From Bacillota bacterium (GTDB taxonomy: Bacteria > Bacillota > Clostridia > Acetivibrionales > DTU013): DNA of 64,000 bases. The translations under genes and the position numbers were made by a program. This document shows, in pieces, positions 35,962-44,687 of this stretch. Location: the NCBI GenBank assembly GCA_023399355.1, contig JAEWQC010000049.1, forward strand, positions 12,981 through 76,980. The letters run 5' to 3'. Under the pieces are notes generated by a model. It had not been told where the DNA came from and made no database searches. It saw only the letters and a program-made list of their open reading frames with translations. How positions within the stretch are numbered: position 1 is the stretch's first letter; the number at the start of each line of letters is the position of its first letter.

Positions 35962-37068
35962 ATGAGAAGGTTAAAAGCTGGAATCATCGGCTGTGGGAAT
36001 ATCAGCGGAGTGTATCTTTCAAACTGCACAAAGCATTTTAAGGTACTGGAGATAGATGCGGTTGCCGACCTGGTACCGGAGAGGGCACGGGCAAAGGCTG
36101 CAGAATATGGTGTCCCAAGGTCTTTGACTGTGGAGGAGATGCTTGGGGATCCGCAGATTGAAATGATTATTAATCTGACTCTGCCGGCTGTACATGGGGA
36201 TTTGTGTCTGAGAGTTCTTGATGCAGGTAAACATGTCTATGTTGAGAAACCGCTTTCCATCAAACGCGAGATGGGGGCAAGGGTGCTCGAACTGGCCAGG
36301 CAAAAAAATCTGCGTATTGGCGGAGCGCCGGATACCTTCCTTGGCGGAGGGCTGCAGACCTGTAGAAAACTCATAGATGAGGGCTGGATCGGCAGACCTG
36401 TTGCTGCTTCTGCATTTATGACGGGGCATGGGCCGGAGGGCTGGCATCCTGATCCGGAGTTCTTTTATAAAGAGGGCGCGGGCCCGATGCTGGATATGGG
36501 GCCTTATTATCTGACTGCACTGGTAGCCTTAATGGGCCCGGTCAGGAGAGCTTCGGGTTCTGCTGCGGTGAGCTTTGCGGAAAGAAAAGCCACTTCCAAA
36601 GAAAAATACGGGACGATGATAAAAGTAGAGGTGCCCACACACGTGTCAGCTTCCTTGGATTTTGAGAACGGTGCGCTTGCTACGCTGATCATAAGCTTTG
36701 ATGTATGGGACTCCAAGCTCCCCCGTATTGAAATATACGGAAGCGAGGGCACAATGTGCCTGCCTGATCCGAATTTCTTCAACGGACCTGTCCTGATAAA
36801 AAGGCAGGATGCACAAGTCTGGAGTGAAATGCCGCTGACTTTTGGCTATACGGAAAATATGAGGGGCATCGGCGCCGCAGATATGGCTGCTGCCATCACA
36901 GGAGGAAGGCTGCACAGGGCAAATGGAGAAATGGCCTTTCATGTGCTTGACGTCATGCAGGGCATTATTGAATCTTCTGAACAAGGCAGCTACTATGCCC
37001 CCGTGAGTACCTGCAGCAGGCCGGAAGCTTTGGATGCAGGTTTTATCAGCGAGATCGGGGGCATTTGA
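35962..37068 (+). CDS. Gfo/Idh/MocA-family oxidoreductase (first)
   Basis: NAD(P)-dependent sugar oxidoreductase of 368 aa. The Rossmann motif is AGIIGCGNISGVYL (residues 5-18); the family motif EKPL appears as HVYVEKPLSI near residue 95; the C-terminal alpha/beta domain contains GPMLDMGPYYLTALVALMG, with the Asp and nearby residues that act in hydride transfer. ATG 35962 lies seven bases after GGAGG; the frame is open upstream to 35776 but that part is repeat DNA. Likely oxidises or isomerises a sugar or inositol derivative with the downstream TIM-barrel enzymes. Confidence 0.92.
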   Translation: MRRLKAGIIGCGNISGVYLSNCTKHFKVLEIDAVADLVPERARAKAAEYGVPRSLTVEEMLGDPQIEMIINLTLPAVHGDLCLRVLDAGKHVYVEKPLSIKREMGARVLELARQKNLRIGGAPDTFLGGGLQTCRKLIDEGWIGRPVAASAFMTGHGPEGWHPDPEFFYKEGAGPMLDMGPYYLTALVALMGPVRRASGSAAVSFAERKATSKEKYGTMIKVEVPTHVSASLDFENGALATLIISFDVWDSKLPRIEIYGSEGTMCLPDPNFFNGPVLIKRQDAQVWSEMPLTFGYTENMRGIGAADMAAAITGGRLHRANGEMAFHVLDVMQGIIESSEQGSYYAPVSTCSRPEALDAGFISEIGGI

Positions 37069-37100
37069 CGTGCAACACTTGTAAAGAAGGTCAGACAAAT

Positions 37101-37215
37101 AGCGAGGTAAAAGATATCTCCCGCTTCTACAAGTGGCGGGTACCGGGCGGCGGGCAGATCTCCCGCCTTGTTGAAGCGCAGCGGCGGTAAGAATTCGTTT
37201 CTGTAACCAAAATAT
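37101..37215. repeat. Dispersed structured repeat, copy 2
   Basis: Contains AGCGAGGTAAAAGATATCTC, the hairpin CCCGCTTCTACAAGTGGCGG and the closing GTAAGAATTCGTTTCTGTAACC-type end found in copy 1 (18612-18760). It splits the two oxidoreductase genes of the sugar operon and may reduce read-through between them. Confidence 0.6.
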
Positions 37216-37285
37216 TTTCTTTGAGCCAATGCGCTATAAAATGACAATTTATTCATATGAAATTATAATTTGAGGAGGCATTTGA

Positions 37286-38398
37286 ATGGAAACAGGGAAG
37301 AAAGTATTGAAGGTGGGGATTATTGGGTGCGGAGGTATCGGCACTACCAAGCATATGCCCAGTCTTTCGAAAATCAAGGAGGTCCAGTTGGTCGCTTTCT
37401 GCGATATACTTCCGGAACGGGCGCAGGATGCTGCCACAAAATTCGGAGCCGAAGGTGCAAAGGTTTATTCCGATTACCGGGAACTGCTTGGGGACAAATC
37501 CATTGATGTTGTACATGTGTGTACGCCGAACAAGTCTCATGCGGAAATATCCGTGGCTGCACTGGATTCCGGAAAACATGTCATGTGTGAAAAGCCGATG
37601 GCAAAGACAGCTGCGGATGCGCTCAGTATGTTAAAAGCCGCTGAACGCAGCGGTAAAAAGCTGACAATAGGGTATCAGAACCGTTTCAGATCCGATTCGC
37701 AATATCTTAAGAAGCTTTGCAGCGAAGGAGAACTGGGGGATATTTATTATGCAAAAGCCCATGCAATCCGGCGCAGAGCCGTACCGACCTGGGGTGTCTT
37801 CCTGAATGCGGAGGAACAGGGCGGAGGGCCGTTGATCGATATCGGCACGCATGCACTTGATTTAACGCTCTGGATGATGGACAATTACAAACCCAAAAGT
37901 GTTACGGGAAGTGTTTTCAGAAAGCTCGGTGACAGAAAAGATTCGGCAAATGCCTGGGGCTCCTGGGATCCGGAGAAGTTCACCGTGGAGGATTCTGCTT
38001 TCGGCTACATTACAATGGAAAACGGAGCGGCTATCATGCTGGAATCCAGTTGGGCGCTGAACATTGTACAGACAGGCGAGGCAAAGACAACCCTGTGCGG
38101 AACCGAAGCCGGTGCCGACATGACGGAAGGCCTCCGGATCAATGGTGAGAAATACGGCAGGCTATATGTCACAAAACCGGGGCTTGACATAGGCGGCGTG
38201 GATTTCTTCGAGGGTGAAAAGGAAAGTCCGGCCGATAAAGAAGCCAGAACGTGGATCGATTGTATTTTGGAGGACCGGGATGTTGTCGTCAAACCAGAAC
38301 AGGCATATATTGTCACACAATTACTTGAGGCTATTTATGAGTCCGCCAGGATTGGCAAGGCGTTATATTTTAATAAGGATGGGAGTGTAGCAAAATGA
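37286..38398 (+). CDS. Gfo/Idh/MocA-family oxidoreductase (second)
   Basis: NAD(P)-dependent oxidoreductase of 370 aa with VGIIGCGGIGTTKHMPSL (residues 10-27), HVMCEKPMAKT near residue 95 and YQNRFR with GGGPLIDIGTHALDLTLWMM in the substrate domain. GAGGAGG precedes the ATG at 37286. Its last four bases (ATGA) contain the start of the next isomerase gene. Only moderately similar to the first oxidoreductase, so they probably catalyse different steps (for instance, oxidation and later re-reduction of a keto-sugar). Confidence 0.93.
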   Translation: METGKKVLKVGIIGCGGIGTTKHMPSLSKIKEVQLVAFCDILPERAQDAATKFGAEGAKVYSDYRELLGDKSIDVVHVCTPNKSHAEISVAALDSGKHVMCEKPMAKTAADALSMLKAAERSGKKLTIGYQNRFRSDSQYLKKLCSEGELGDIYYAKAHAIRRRAVPTWGVFLNAEEQGGGPLIDIGTHALDLTLWMMDNYKPKSVTGSVFRKLGDRKDSANAWGSWDPEKFTVEDSAFGYITMENGAAIMLESSWALNIVQTGEAKTTLCGTEAGADMTEGLRINGEKYGRLYVTKPGLDIGGVDFFEGEKESPADKEARTWIDCILEDRDVVVKPEQAYIVTQLLEAIYESARIGKALYFNKDGSVAK

Positions 38399-39141
38399 AA
38401 TTGCCTGTTGCAATACAGCTTTATTCTGTAAGGGATGCGATGGAAGAAGACTTTACCGGAACCTTGAGGAAAATAGCCGATCTCGGTTACAAGGGGGTGG
38501 AATTCGCAGGCTTTGGCGGATTTTCAGCAGAGCGGATAAAAGATTTGCTGGACGAACTCGGCCTCACTCCTTCAGGAAGCCACACAGACTTGAAACTGCT
38601 TCGGGAAAATCTGGAGGAAGTGATAGAATACAATTTGACGATCGGGAACAAATACATAGTCTGCCCCTTCAATACATATGAGTCGAGAGAGGACTATATC
38701 AAAGCTGCGAAGTTCTATGACGAATGCGGTGAAAAAATCAGGGCGCGCGGATTGGAGTTTTTGTATCACAATCATGGCTTTGAATTTACGAAGGTTGACG
38801 GAGAATATGGTCTTGATATAATTTTCAATAGCGTCAAGCCGGAAAATGTAGGGGCTGAACTTGATTTGGGCTGGATCTTCTATATGGGGATCGATCCTGC
38901 CGCCTTTCTGAAGAACTTTAAAAAGAGATGCCCATTGGTCCATATCAAGGACTTCCTGTCTGTTGGAGAAAGAACCTTTACAGAAATCGGGAATGGCCTG
39001 GTGGATGTGAAAGGCATAGCTGCAGCAGCTGCCGAAGCAGGTGTGGAATGGCTGATTGTAGAGCAGGATGTCAGCAATATCACCTCGATGGAGAGCGCAA
39101 GGATCAATCTGGAAAACATGAAGAAAATCGGGCTGGTATAA
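38395..39141 (+). CDS. Sugar phosphate isomerase/epimerase (TIM barrel, first)
   Basis: Xylose-isomerase-like TIM-barrel protein of 248 aa. It opens VAIQLYSVRDAMEEDFTGTL, a typical start for this family, and shows the metal-ligand regions FLYHNHGFEF, VGAELDLGWI, PLVHIKDF and WLIVEQD. The start overlaps the preceding stop (ATGA), so translation is coupled. Probable isomerase or epimerase on a keto-sugar made by the oxidoreductases. Confidence 0.91.
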   Translation: MKLPVAIQLYSVRDAMEEDFTGTLRKIADLGYKGVEFAGFGGFSAERIKDLLDELGLTPSGSHTDLKLLRENLEEVIEYNLTIGNKYIVCPFNTYESREDYIKAAKFYDECGEKIRARGLEFLYHNHGFEFTKVDGEYGLDIIFNSVKPENVGAELDLGWIFYMGIDPAAFLKNFKKRCPLVHIKDFLSVGERTFTEIGNGLVDVKGIAAAAAEAGVEWLIVEQDVSNITSMESARINLENMKKIGLV

Positions 39142-39171
39142 TACGATAATCTGCATATTGAGCAGAGAAGT

Positions 39172-39287
39172 GTAAATTGGGAGTACAGGTGCGGGCTGGG
39201 ATGCTCAAAAGGTAAATTGGAGTACAGGTGCGGGCTGGGATGCTCAAAAGGTAAATTGGGAGTACAGGTGCGGGTTGCAATGTGCAC
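39172..39287. repeat. Tandem repeat, three copies of 39-40 bp
   Basis: Units begin GTAAATTGGGAGTACAGGTG at 39172, 39212 and 39251 (one lacks a G); the first two continue CGGGCTGGGATGCTCAAAAG and the third diverges after 39281. They sit between two genes of the sugar operon, immediately ahead of the ribosome site of the next gene. Confidence 0.95.
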
Positions 39288-39315
39288 CTATGTAATTTGT
39301 GAGAGGAGAGAGAGT

Positions 39316-40233
39316 ATGTATCTTGGTTTCTTAACGGTTTGTCTTGGCAGCATGCCATTGCTGAAAAAGGCCGAATGGGCTGCGAAGAATGGTTTTAAAG
39401 CACTGGAGGTGGCTTGTTGGCCTCAAAGAAACAACAGGGATTATTCCTCCTGTGATATTGATGTTGAAAAACTGACCAGGCAGGAGGCAGAGGAGATAAA
39501 GGGGTATTTCAGGTCGTTGCGCCTTACAATGACCTCTCTGGCTTACTATGACAACAATCTCCACCATGACCAGGTAAAACGGGCGTTCATCAACGCACAT
39601 GTGAAGAAGTGCATTGATGCTGCTGTGCTGCTTGAAGTGCCAATGGTGGGCACATTTACCGGCAGGAACAAGGATAGGACCCTAAAAGAGAACTTTGACG
39701 AATTTGAAACGGTATTCACCGATCTGGTCTCTTATGCCCAGGACAGGGGCATCAAGCTGATGATCGAGAATTGCCCGATGGAAGGCTGGCAGGTAGAGGG
39801 GCTTCCCGGTACAATCTCGTTCACACCGGAGCTTTGGCGTGAAATGTTCAGAAGAGTGCCGAACAAGAATTTTGGGCTCAATTATGACCCATCCCACTTG
39901 CGGTTCCAGTTGATAGACTACATTTCCCCCGTGTCGGAATTCAAGGATCGTATATTCCATGTGCATGCAAAGGATTCAGAGGTTTATGAGGATAAGCTGG
40001 TTCAATACGGCGTGTTCAACCGGCAACTCGGCGGAGAAGGCACAGGTTACTGGCAGTTCCGCATGCCCGGTCTTGGACAGGTTGATTTTGCGGCAATGGT
40101 AAAGGCTTTGAAAGATACCGGCTACGACAGTGTTCTGAGTATAGAGCATGAAGACCCGCTTTATGAGGGCAGCGAAGAGAAGATCAAGGAAGGACTCATC
40201 CTGGGCAGGCAGTACCTGGAGAAGTATATTTGA
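39316..40233 (+). CDS. Sugar phosphate isomerase/epimerase (TIM barrel, second)
   Basis: Xylose-isomerase-like TIM-barrel protein of 305 aa. Metal-binding positions are visible as MIENCPMEGW (Glu), LNYDPSHLRF (Asp/His), FHVHAKDSEV (His) and LSIEHEDPLY (Glu). ATG 39316 has GAGAGGAGAG in front; the frame is open further upstream only through the tandem repeats. The similarity to the first isomerase is low, so a separate step is likely. Last enzyme of the operon. Confidence 0.92.
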   Translation: MYLGFLTVCLGSMPLLKKAEWAAKNGFKALEVACWPQRNNRDYSSCDIDVEKLTRQEAEEIKGYFRSLRLTMTSLAYYDNNLHHDQVKRAFINAHVKKCIDAAVLLEVPMVGTFTGRNKDRTLKENFDEFETVFTDLVSYAQDRGIKLMIENCPMEGWQVEGLPGTISFTPELWREMFRRVPNKNFGLNYDPSHLRFQLIDYISPVSEFKDRIFHVHAKDSEVYEDKLVQYGVFNRQLGGEGTGYWQFRMPGLGQVDFAAMVKALKDTGYDSVLSIEHEDPLYEGSEEKIKEGLILGRQYLEKYI

Positions 40234-40257
40234 TTCACTTGTAAGGAGTGTGGACAT

Positions 40258-40779
40258 ATGGGATATTTGTATATTGCAATAAGCTCCATAGCGGTATATT
40301 TGTTTATCATTATCGCAATCAGGCTATTTGGAAAAAAAGAGCTATCACAGCTTTCGGTCATTGACCTTGTGTTCATACTTCTTATCAGCAATGCAGTGCA
40401 AAACGCCATGGTCGGACCCGATACGACCCTGGCGGGGGGGCTTGTAGCGGCTGGCTCCCTGTTCTTGATCAATTACCTGTTCAAGCTGGTATTATATAAA
40501 ATACCGAAAATAGGCCGTTTCATCCAGGGGGATCCACTTATCCTGGTGTATAAAGGGAAGATCAGTCATAAGAATATGGCAAAGGCGAAATTCACGCTGG
40601 ACGAACTCAAGGAAACAGTCCGTGAACACGGTGTCGCACTGATAGAAGAGGTCGATCTGGCCATCCTTGAAACAGATGGCAACATCAGTATCATATCCAA
40701 TGATTTCAAGCACAAGACTCTTAAGAAGAGAAGCTCCGGGAAGGGGGGCGCCAAGTCGGAAAGTTCAGGTACGGAATGA
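40258..40779 (+). CDS. DUF421/YetF-family membrane protein
   Basis: Protein of 173 aa with three membrane helices (about 4-20, 35-50, 58-78) and a C-terminal cytoplasmic or extracytoplasmic domain. LRLFGKKELSQLS-type motif (IRLFGKKELSQLSVIDLVF), AMVGPDTT and GDPLILVYKGKISHKNMAKA fit the YetF family. The last 20 residues are Lys/Ser/Gly-rich. AAGGAGTG precedes the ATG, 24 bases after the isomerase stop; co-transcription is likely but functional links are not. Convergent with the next gene. Confidence 0.88.
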   Translation: MGYLYIAISSIAVYLFIIIAIRLFGKKELSQLSVIDLVFILLISNAVQNAMVGPDTTLAGGLVAAGSLFLINYLFKLVLYKIPKIGRFIQGDPLILVYKGKISHKNMAKAKFTLDELKETVREHGVALIEEVDLAILETDGNISIISNDFKHKTLKKRSSGKGGAKSESSGTE

Positions 40780-40812
40780 AACCAAGTTGGAAAGTGCCGG
40801 CACAGCAAGATA

Positions 40813-43209
40813 CTATTCTGCTAATTTATAGGCGTTACCGATGCTTCCGTCCCCTTTTATGATCGGACACCCCGAATCTATGTACAATACCGGTAAAACG
40901 CCCATCTCACCATAATAGGCGTCTTTATGATAAACAAAACCGTCACTTCCGACATCCCGTACAAAGCTGGCGCTATTTGAATAGGGTGTTCTGAGCCAAT
41001 AATCCATATAACGGTGTCCATTATTAAAATCTGCATTTTTTATGGCAATTGCAGTAGCTTGTCTTTTGCATTTCAAGCCGTTGTCATACACATATTGCTT
41101 CAGCTCTTTTACATCTGGTAAAAACACACGATCTGAGACAGTTTGAAAATATGCGCGGTCATAATTCTGTACCAGTAATGGAACGACGTTTGTCCAGAGG
41201 TAATCGTTGTTTCCTCCATTTTTTTTGTCAACGTCAAACGCAGATAATATGGATTTATGTGGAACTGTTTTTATTAATTTTCTTTCGCTTTCACTAAACC
41301 CGTAGAGAAACCCCGGTTCATTGCCGTAACTGTTATGCCCCTTCCAGACATTCGTGCCAGTGGGCGTGTTAATCCCATAATCTACGGTAGCTTTATCACT
41401 GCTTAGCCATTTGCGGAGAGTGGAAGTGTCCCAATCATTGCTTCCGAATAATTGCCGTTCATTGTTTTCAGACTCCTTCTCAGCGGCATCAAAGGATTTA
41501 AAGCAAACAATCTTATCTGCCATGATCAAGATCCCAGTATTATCCTTGTGGATGATCTGCCATAATAGTTCCTGTCTGTCATACCTTCCGAAAGTCAGAT
41601 ATTCTCCAACTTTCGCTGCAACAGATAAGGCTTTCATCCCTGAGGGCATTTGCAGTTTGTCTTTGTGAAAAAAAACAAATGCCGGGATGCATAATATAGC
41701 AACTATAAGGAATACAACGATTGGTCGAATCAGTTTGATAATTGAACCCGCCGATATTCTATTCTTCAGGTAAGATAAAAGGAGCGTGATCCTGGTAATA
41801 ATCCATATCACTGCAGAAAGGAACATCAGATCAAAGCATAGATTATACAGATACATATGTTTTGCCAAATCAATCTCACCGTCGCCCAATACCGGAATAA
41901 CAAACTGAGCAGCTCCAATCATGCAAAGAAGTAAAAACAGATTTGCTTTCAAAATGCCATTACTGTTTTTTGATTTGAATGCACGAATATATTCAAACAG
42001 CAGGGTTAGGATATATAAGAAAAAGAAAACCACAACAAACAGCAAATTGTTTGGCATATACGTCTTTTTCAGGGTGCTCCACAGGGAGAACTTACTGCTG
42101 AAGGAAAGCCTTTCACCCGTATCTTCATATAAATAATTTCCGAGATACGGAGGCCTGATCATGGTACTGTTTTTTGCCGTTACTTCAAGCTTTTTAATAA
42201 ATCTGGAGGGATGGGTCAAATAAAATTCAAGCACCTTCGAAAAAGAGATCTTACGATAGAATTCCGTTTCCATATACGCACTATCGGAAGCGATTGATAG
42301 TCCCGGGTCAAAAAAAGAAGCTTCTTTCAGTGCGGCAAGTTTTTTATCCAGCCCCAAGAACTCAAGGTCTCCCTCAGGGTCCGGCGAATCTTTCAGGATC
42401 CCGTAAAAGACGGTCTGATGCTTTGCAATGTGGTCCATGCTATCCGGTGAGACCGTATACAGATATATGGATACTCCAGCTAACAATATCATTGATATCC
42501 CTAATGAAATGACAACCTTAAGCCTTCTGTCCAGTAGTAATAAAGAAAGCCCGAAAAGGGCGATAAAAATACCCATCAATACATTCGCCTGTTTGGCACT
42601 GATGAAAAGAACAGAAGAAATTAAAAAACAAAGAATCATAGGCAGGGTAACTTTTTTTGTATAGACAAACAAGGACATAAAGCCAAACATCAATATGAAA
42701 AACACATCTACAGCCGCTTCTCCAAGAAAGGAGTTGAAATATGAAACATAACCGATATCACATAGTACAAATACGAGCATTACGGAAAGAAGCAGATCCA
42801 AAGCCTTCTTTCCTGTCTTGATCGTTTTTGCTGCAAGATAGATCCCGATAATGAAAAGAATTGTAAACACCAAACCCAGATATCTGATATCAAATAAATC
42901 CGTGCTGAAAAACTGCCTGTTTAGAAATTCAGCTGCTATGACAGGTAATATATGAGAAGAGATAAAGTTTTGACCGGGCAGGATAGCAGTCTCTCCAAAC
43001 CGGAAATACTGACTGATATTTGTACACCGGATATCTTTAATAAACTGAAGTCCCGTGAGACGCATGATCCTTATATAATCACCATTGTTCGCAACACCGG
43101 AAATCGGGCTTGTAAACAAGATGCTCGTCGTGATTGTCCCTGCAGCGATTGCAGTATATAGCTCCAAACTACATAGTTGCTTTTTAAACCACTTAAGCAA
43201 AGTTTTCAA
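40813..43209 (-). CDS. WsfD-like membrane protein fused to a DUF6273 domain
   Basis: Large protein of 798 aa. Residues 1-490 form a polytopic membrane part with the WsfD-like motif ISGVANNGDYIRIMRLTGL and the blocks FYGILKDSPDPEGDLEFLGL, FYLTHPSRF and VIPVLGDGEIDLAKHMYLY, paralogous to 32945-34411. After another membrane helix (about 500-518) comes a soluble C-terminal domain (about 540-798) resembling DUF6273, a sulfatase-modifying/lectin-like fold: SNDWDTSTLRKWLS, YWLRTPYSNSASFVRDVGSDG. It begins with TTG at 43209, as an in-frame TAA lies just upstream. The fusion couples a probable glycosyltransferase to a likely glycan-recognising module. Confidence 0.8.
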   Translation of the reverse strand: MKTLLKWFKKQLCSLELYTAIAAGTITTSILFTSPISGVANNGDYIRIMRLTGLQFIKDIRCTNISQYFRFGETAILPGQNFISSHILPVIAAEFLNRQFFSTDLFDIRYLGLVFTILFIIGIYLAAKTIKTGKKALDLLLSVMLVFVLCDIGYVSYFNSFLGEAAVDVFFILMFGFMSLFVYTKKVTLPMILCFLISSVLFISAKQANVLMGIFIALFGLSLLLLDRRLKVVISLGISMILLAGVSIYLYTVSPDSMDHIAKHQTVFYGILKDSPDPEGDLEFLGLDKKLAALKEASFFDPGLSIASDSAYMETEFYRKISFSKVLEFYLTHPSRFIKKLEVTAKNSTMIRPPYLGNYLYEDTGERLSFSSKFSLWSTLKKTYMPNNLLFVVVFFFLYILTLLFEYIRAFKSKNSNGILKANLFLLLCMIGAAQFVIPVLGDGEIDLAKHMYLYNLCFDLMFLSAVIWIITRITLLLSYLKNRISAGSIIKLIRPIVVFLIVAILCIPAFVFFHKDKLQMPSGMKALSVAAKVGEYLTFGRYDRQELLWQIIHKDNTGILIMADKIVCFKSFDAAEKESENNERQLFGSNDWDTSTLRKWLSSDKATVDYGINTPTGTNVWKGHNSYGNEPGFLYGFSESERKLIKTVPHKSILSAFDVDKKNGGNNDYLWTNVVPLLVQNYDRAYFQTVSDRVFLPDVKELKQYVYDNGLKCKRQATAIAIKNADFNNGHRYMDYWLRTPYSNSASFVRDVGSDGFVYHKDAYYGEMGVLPVLYIDSGCPIIKGDGSIGNAYKLAE

Positions 43210-43420
43210 ATTTTAGCTACCATGCCTTTGTCTGTATAATTTTAGTAATCCACTGAATTTTACTATAGAGTAAATAAGATGTCAAATCTAGTAAAAAGGG
43301 CTTCGCAGGTTTACTGTTTAAATTGTAGATGGTGTAGGATTAAGGTAAAACATATCGATTTTTACCCCGGACATAAGGAGAACTGGGAAGGCGGGAAAGC
43401 TCAGGATATCTCGGACAGGT

Positions 43421-43429
43421 TGTTATAAT
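43421..43429 (+). promoter_or_regulatory. Extended -10 promoter upstream of the PilZ gene
   Basis: TGTTATAAT at 43421-43429 without a clear -35. A small dyad TAGGA-TAG-TCCTA follows at 43432-43444. The rest of the 347-base gap from 43210 shows nothing recognisable. Confidence 0.4.
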
Positions 43430-43556
43430 AGTAGGATAGTCCTATCAGAATAAGATGATTGCGCTATTCAATTAGGGTAACTCTGCATGGTAGGATATAG
43501 TTATAGGATATTTTCCAATGCCATTGAAAAAGTTGAAGAGACTTGAGGGTATGAAT

Positions 43557-44246
43557 ATGAAAAATAATATAATGGTTATTGGCAATAAAAAAGAAAAGGT
43601 TGAAAAAGTAAAAGATCTTGTTTTAAAAGCTGCTCCGGATGACGCTTCGAAGTCGGCCTTGGATGAGAGCCAGGAGACGTTCCGGGTTGCAGACCGGAGA
43701 CAAGACCGAGATGCAATCCGGGAAGCAGTCCGGGGACAAGACCGGGAAGCAGTCCGGGAACCAGTTCGGGATCAGGACCGGGAACCTGTTTATGATATTG
43801 ATTGGGGCAATGAACAATCAGTTTTAAACAAGTTGGAGGGGAAATTTCTTGCAGATAGAAGATTCTATGCCAGAGCCCTTTATATGCAAAAAATTGAGTG
43901 TAGAAAACGATTTGCCGGTATGGTATCAGAGCCTTCCATATTAACAGATCCGATAGAATTCATGATTATTGATCTATCTATGGGTGGTATCGGCATCATA
44001 TGTGAATATGAATTGATAATTGGAACGAATCTTTTGTTCAATCTTTCGTTGGATAATATCCAATACGATATCAGGTGCGAGGTGGTCTACTGTTTCCAGA
44101 ACAGTGACAAGTACAGGGCGGGTTTGAGAATTGTAGGCAGAGACATGAAGTTTATCAGACACTTGAAAATCTTTGTAGCGAGATTATCGCTGCAGAGTAA
44201 ATATGGCAGCAGGACTCTTGACACTATTCATAGGGAACATAATTGA
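43557..44246 (+). CDS. PilZ-domain protein with N-terminal Arg/Asp/Gln repeats
   Basis: Protein of 229 aa. Residues 38-75 contain about three copies of a 12-residue charged unit (QDREAVREPVRD-like), encoded by equally repetitive DNA. The C-terminal domain (about 98-215) shows the PilZ c-di-GMP-binding elements: RRFYAR and CRKRF (Arg patch) and DLSMGGIGI near residue 139 (D/NxSxxG), then YRAGLRIVG. It probably acts as a c-di-GMP receptor through an unknown partner. ATG 43557 is chosen because GAGGG ends seven bases before; 43551 and 43518 are also in frame. Confidence 0.8.
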   Translation: MKNNIMVIGNKKEKVEKVKDLVLKAAPDDASKSALDESQETFRVADRRQDRDAIREAVRGQDREAVREPVRDQDREPVYDIDWGNEQSVLNKLEGKFLADRRFYARALYMQKIECRKRFAGMVSEPSILTDPIEFMIIDLSMGGIGIICEYELIIGTNLLFNLSLDNIQYDIRCEVVYCFQNSDKYRAGLRIVGRDMKFIRHLKIFVARLSLQSKYGSRTLDTIHREHN

Positions 44247-44391
44247 TTTAGCAGGCATGTTGAAATGGAGAACATCTATATGATCAATTGGAAGACTTGT
44301 TTTAAGCAGTTACATGAAACTTATATAATGCGTTAATAATGTAGATTTAATAACTATAGTAATCATAATATTTGGTAATAGAGAAATCAAC

Positions 44392-44670
44392 CTGCTTGCA
44401 GATCCGAGGATACTTGTGCTGGATGAGGCAACCTCCAGTATTGACACCAAGATGGGAATGGCGCTGCAGGAAGGCCTGCAACGGTTGTTGAAAGGGCGTA
44501 TCTCCTTCATTATAGCGCACAGGCTTTCAACCATAAAAAATGCCGACAGGATCATGTACATCGAGAATGGAGATATTGCAGAGCAGGGCACCCATGAGGA
44601 ACCGATGGACAGGAAGGGCCCTTACTGAAACCTGAATGCCGCACAGTACAGACTTCTTGAGGTAGGGTAA
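44392..44670 (+). pseudogene. C-terminal remnant of an MsbA-type ABC exporter
   Basis: Reads LLADPRILVLDEATSSIDTK (Walker B and D-loop), FIIAHRLSTIKNADR (H-loop), IENGDIAEQGTHEE and ends GPY at a TGA (44626-44628). Beyond that stop the frame continues NLNAAQYRLLEVG to TAA at 44668, as intact homologues do, so the TGA is a nonsense mutation. Membrane domain and Walker A are missing. Nothing else recognisable lies between 44247 and 44391. Confidence 0.88.
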
Positions 44671-44687
44671 TAAAACTCACGGGTGAA

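Noticed and set aside
40780..40812. Terminator between the convergent DUF421 and WsfD-DUF6273 genes
   Set aside because: No stable stem with a T-run on either side could be drawn in this short gap.
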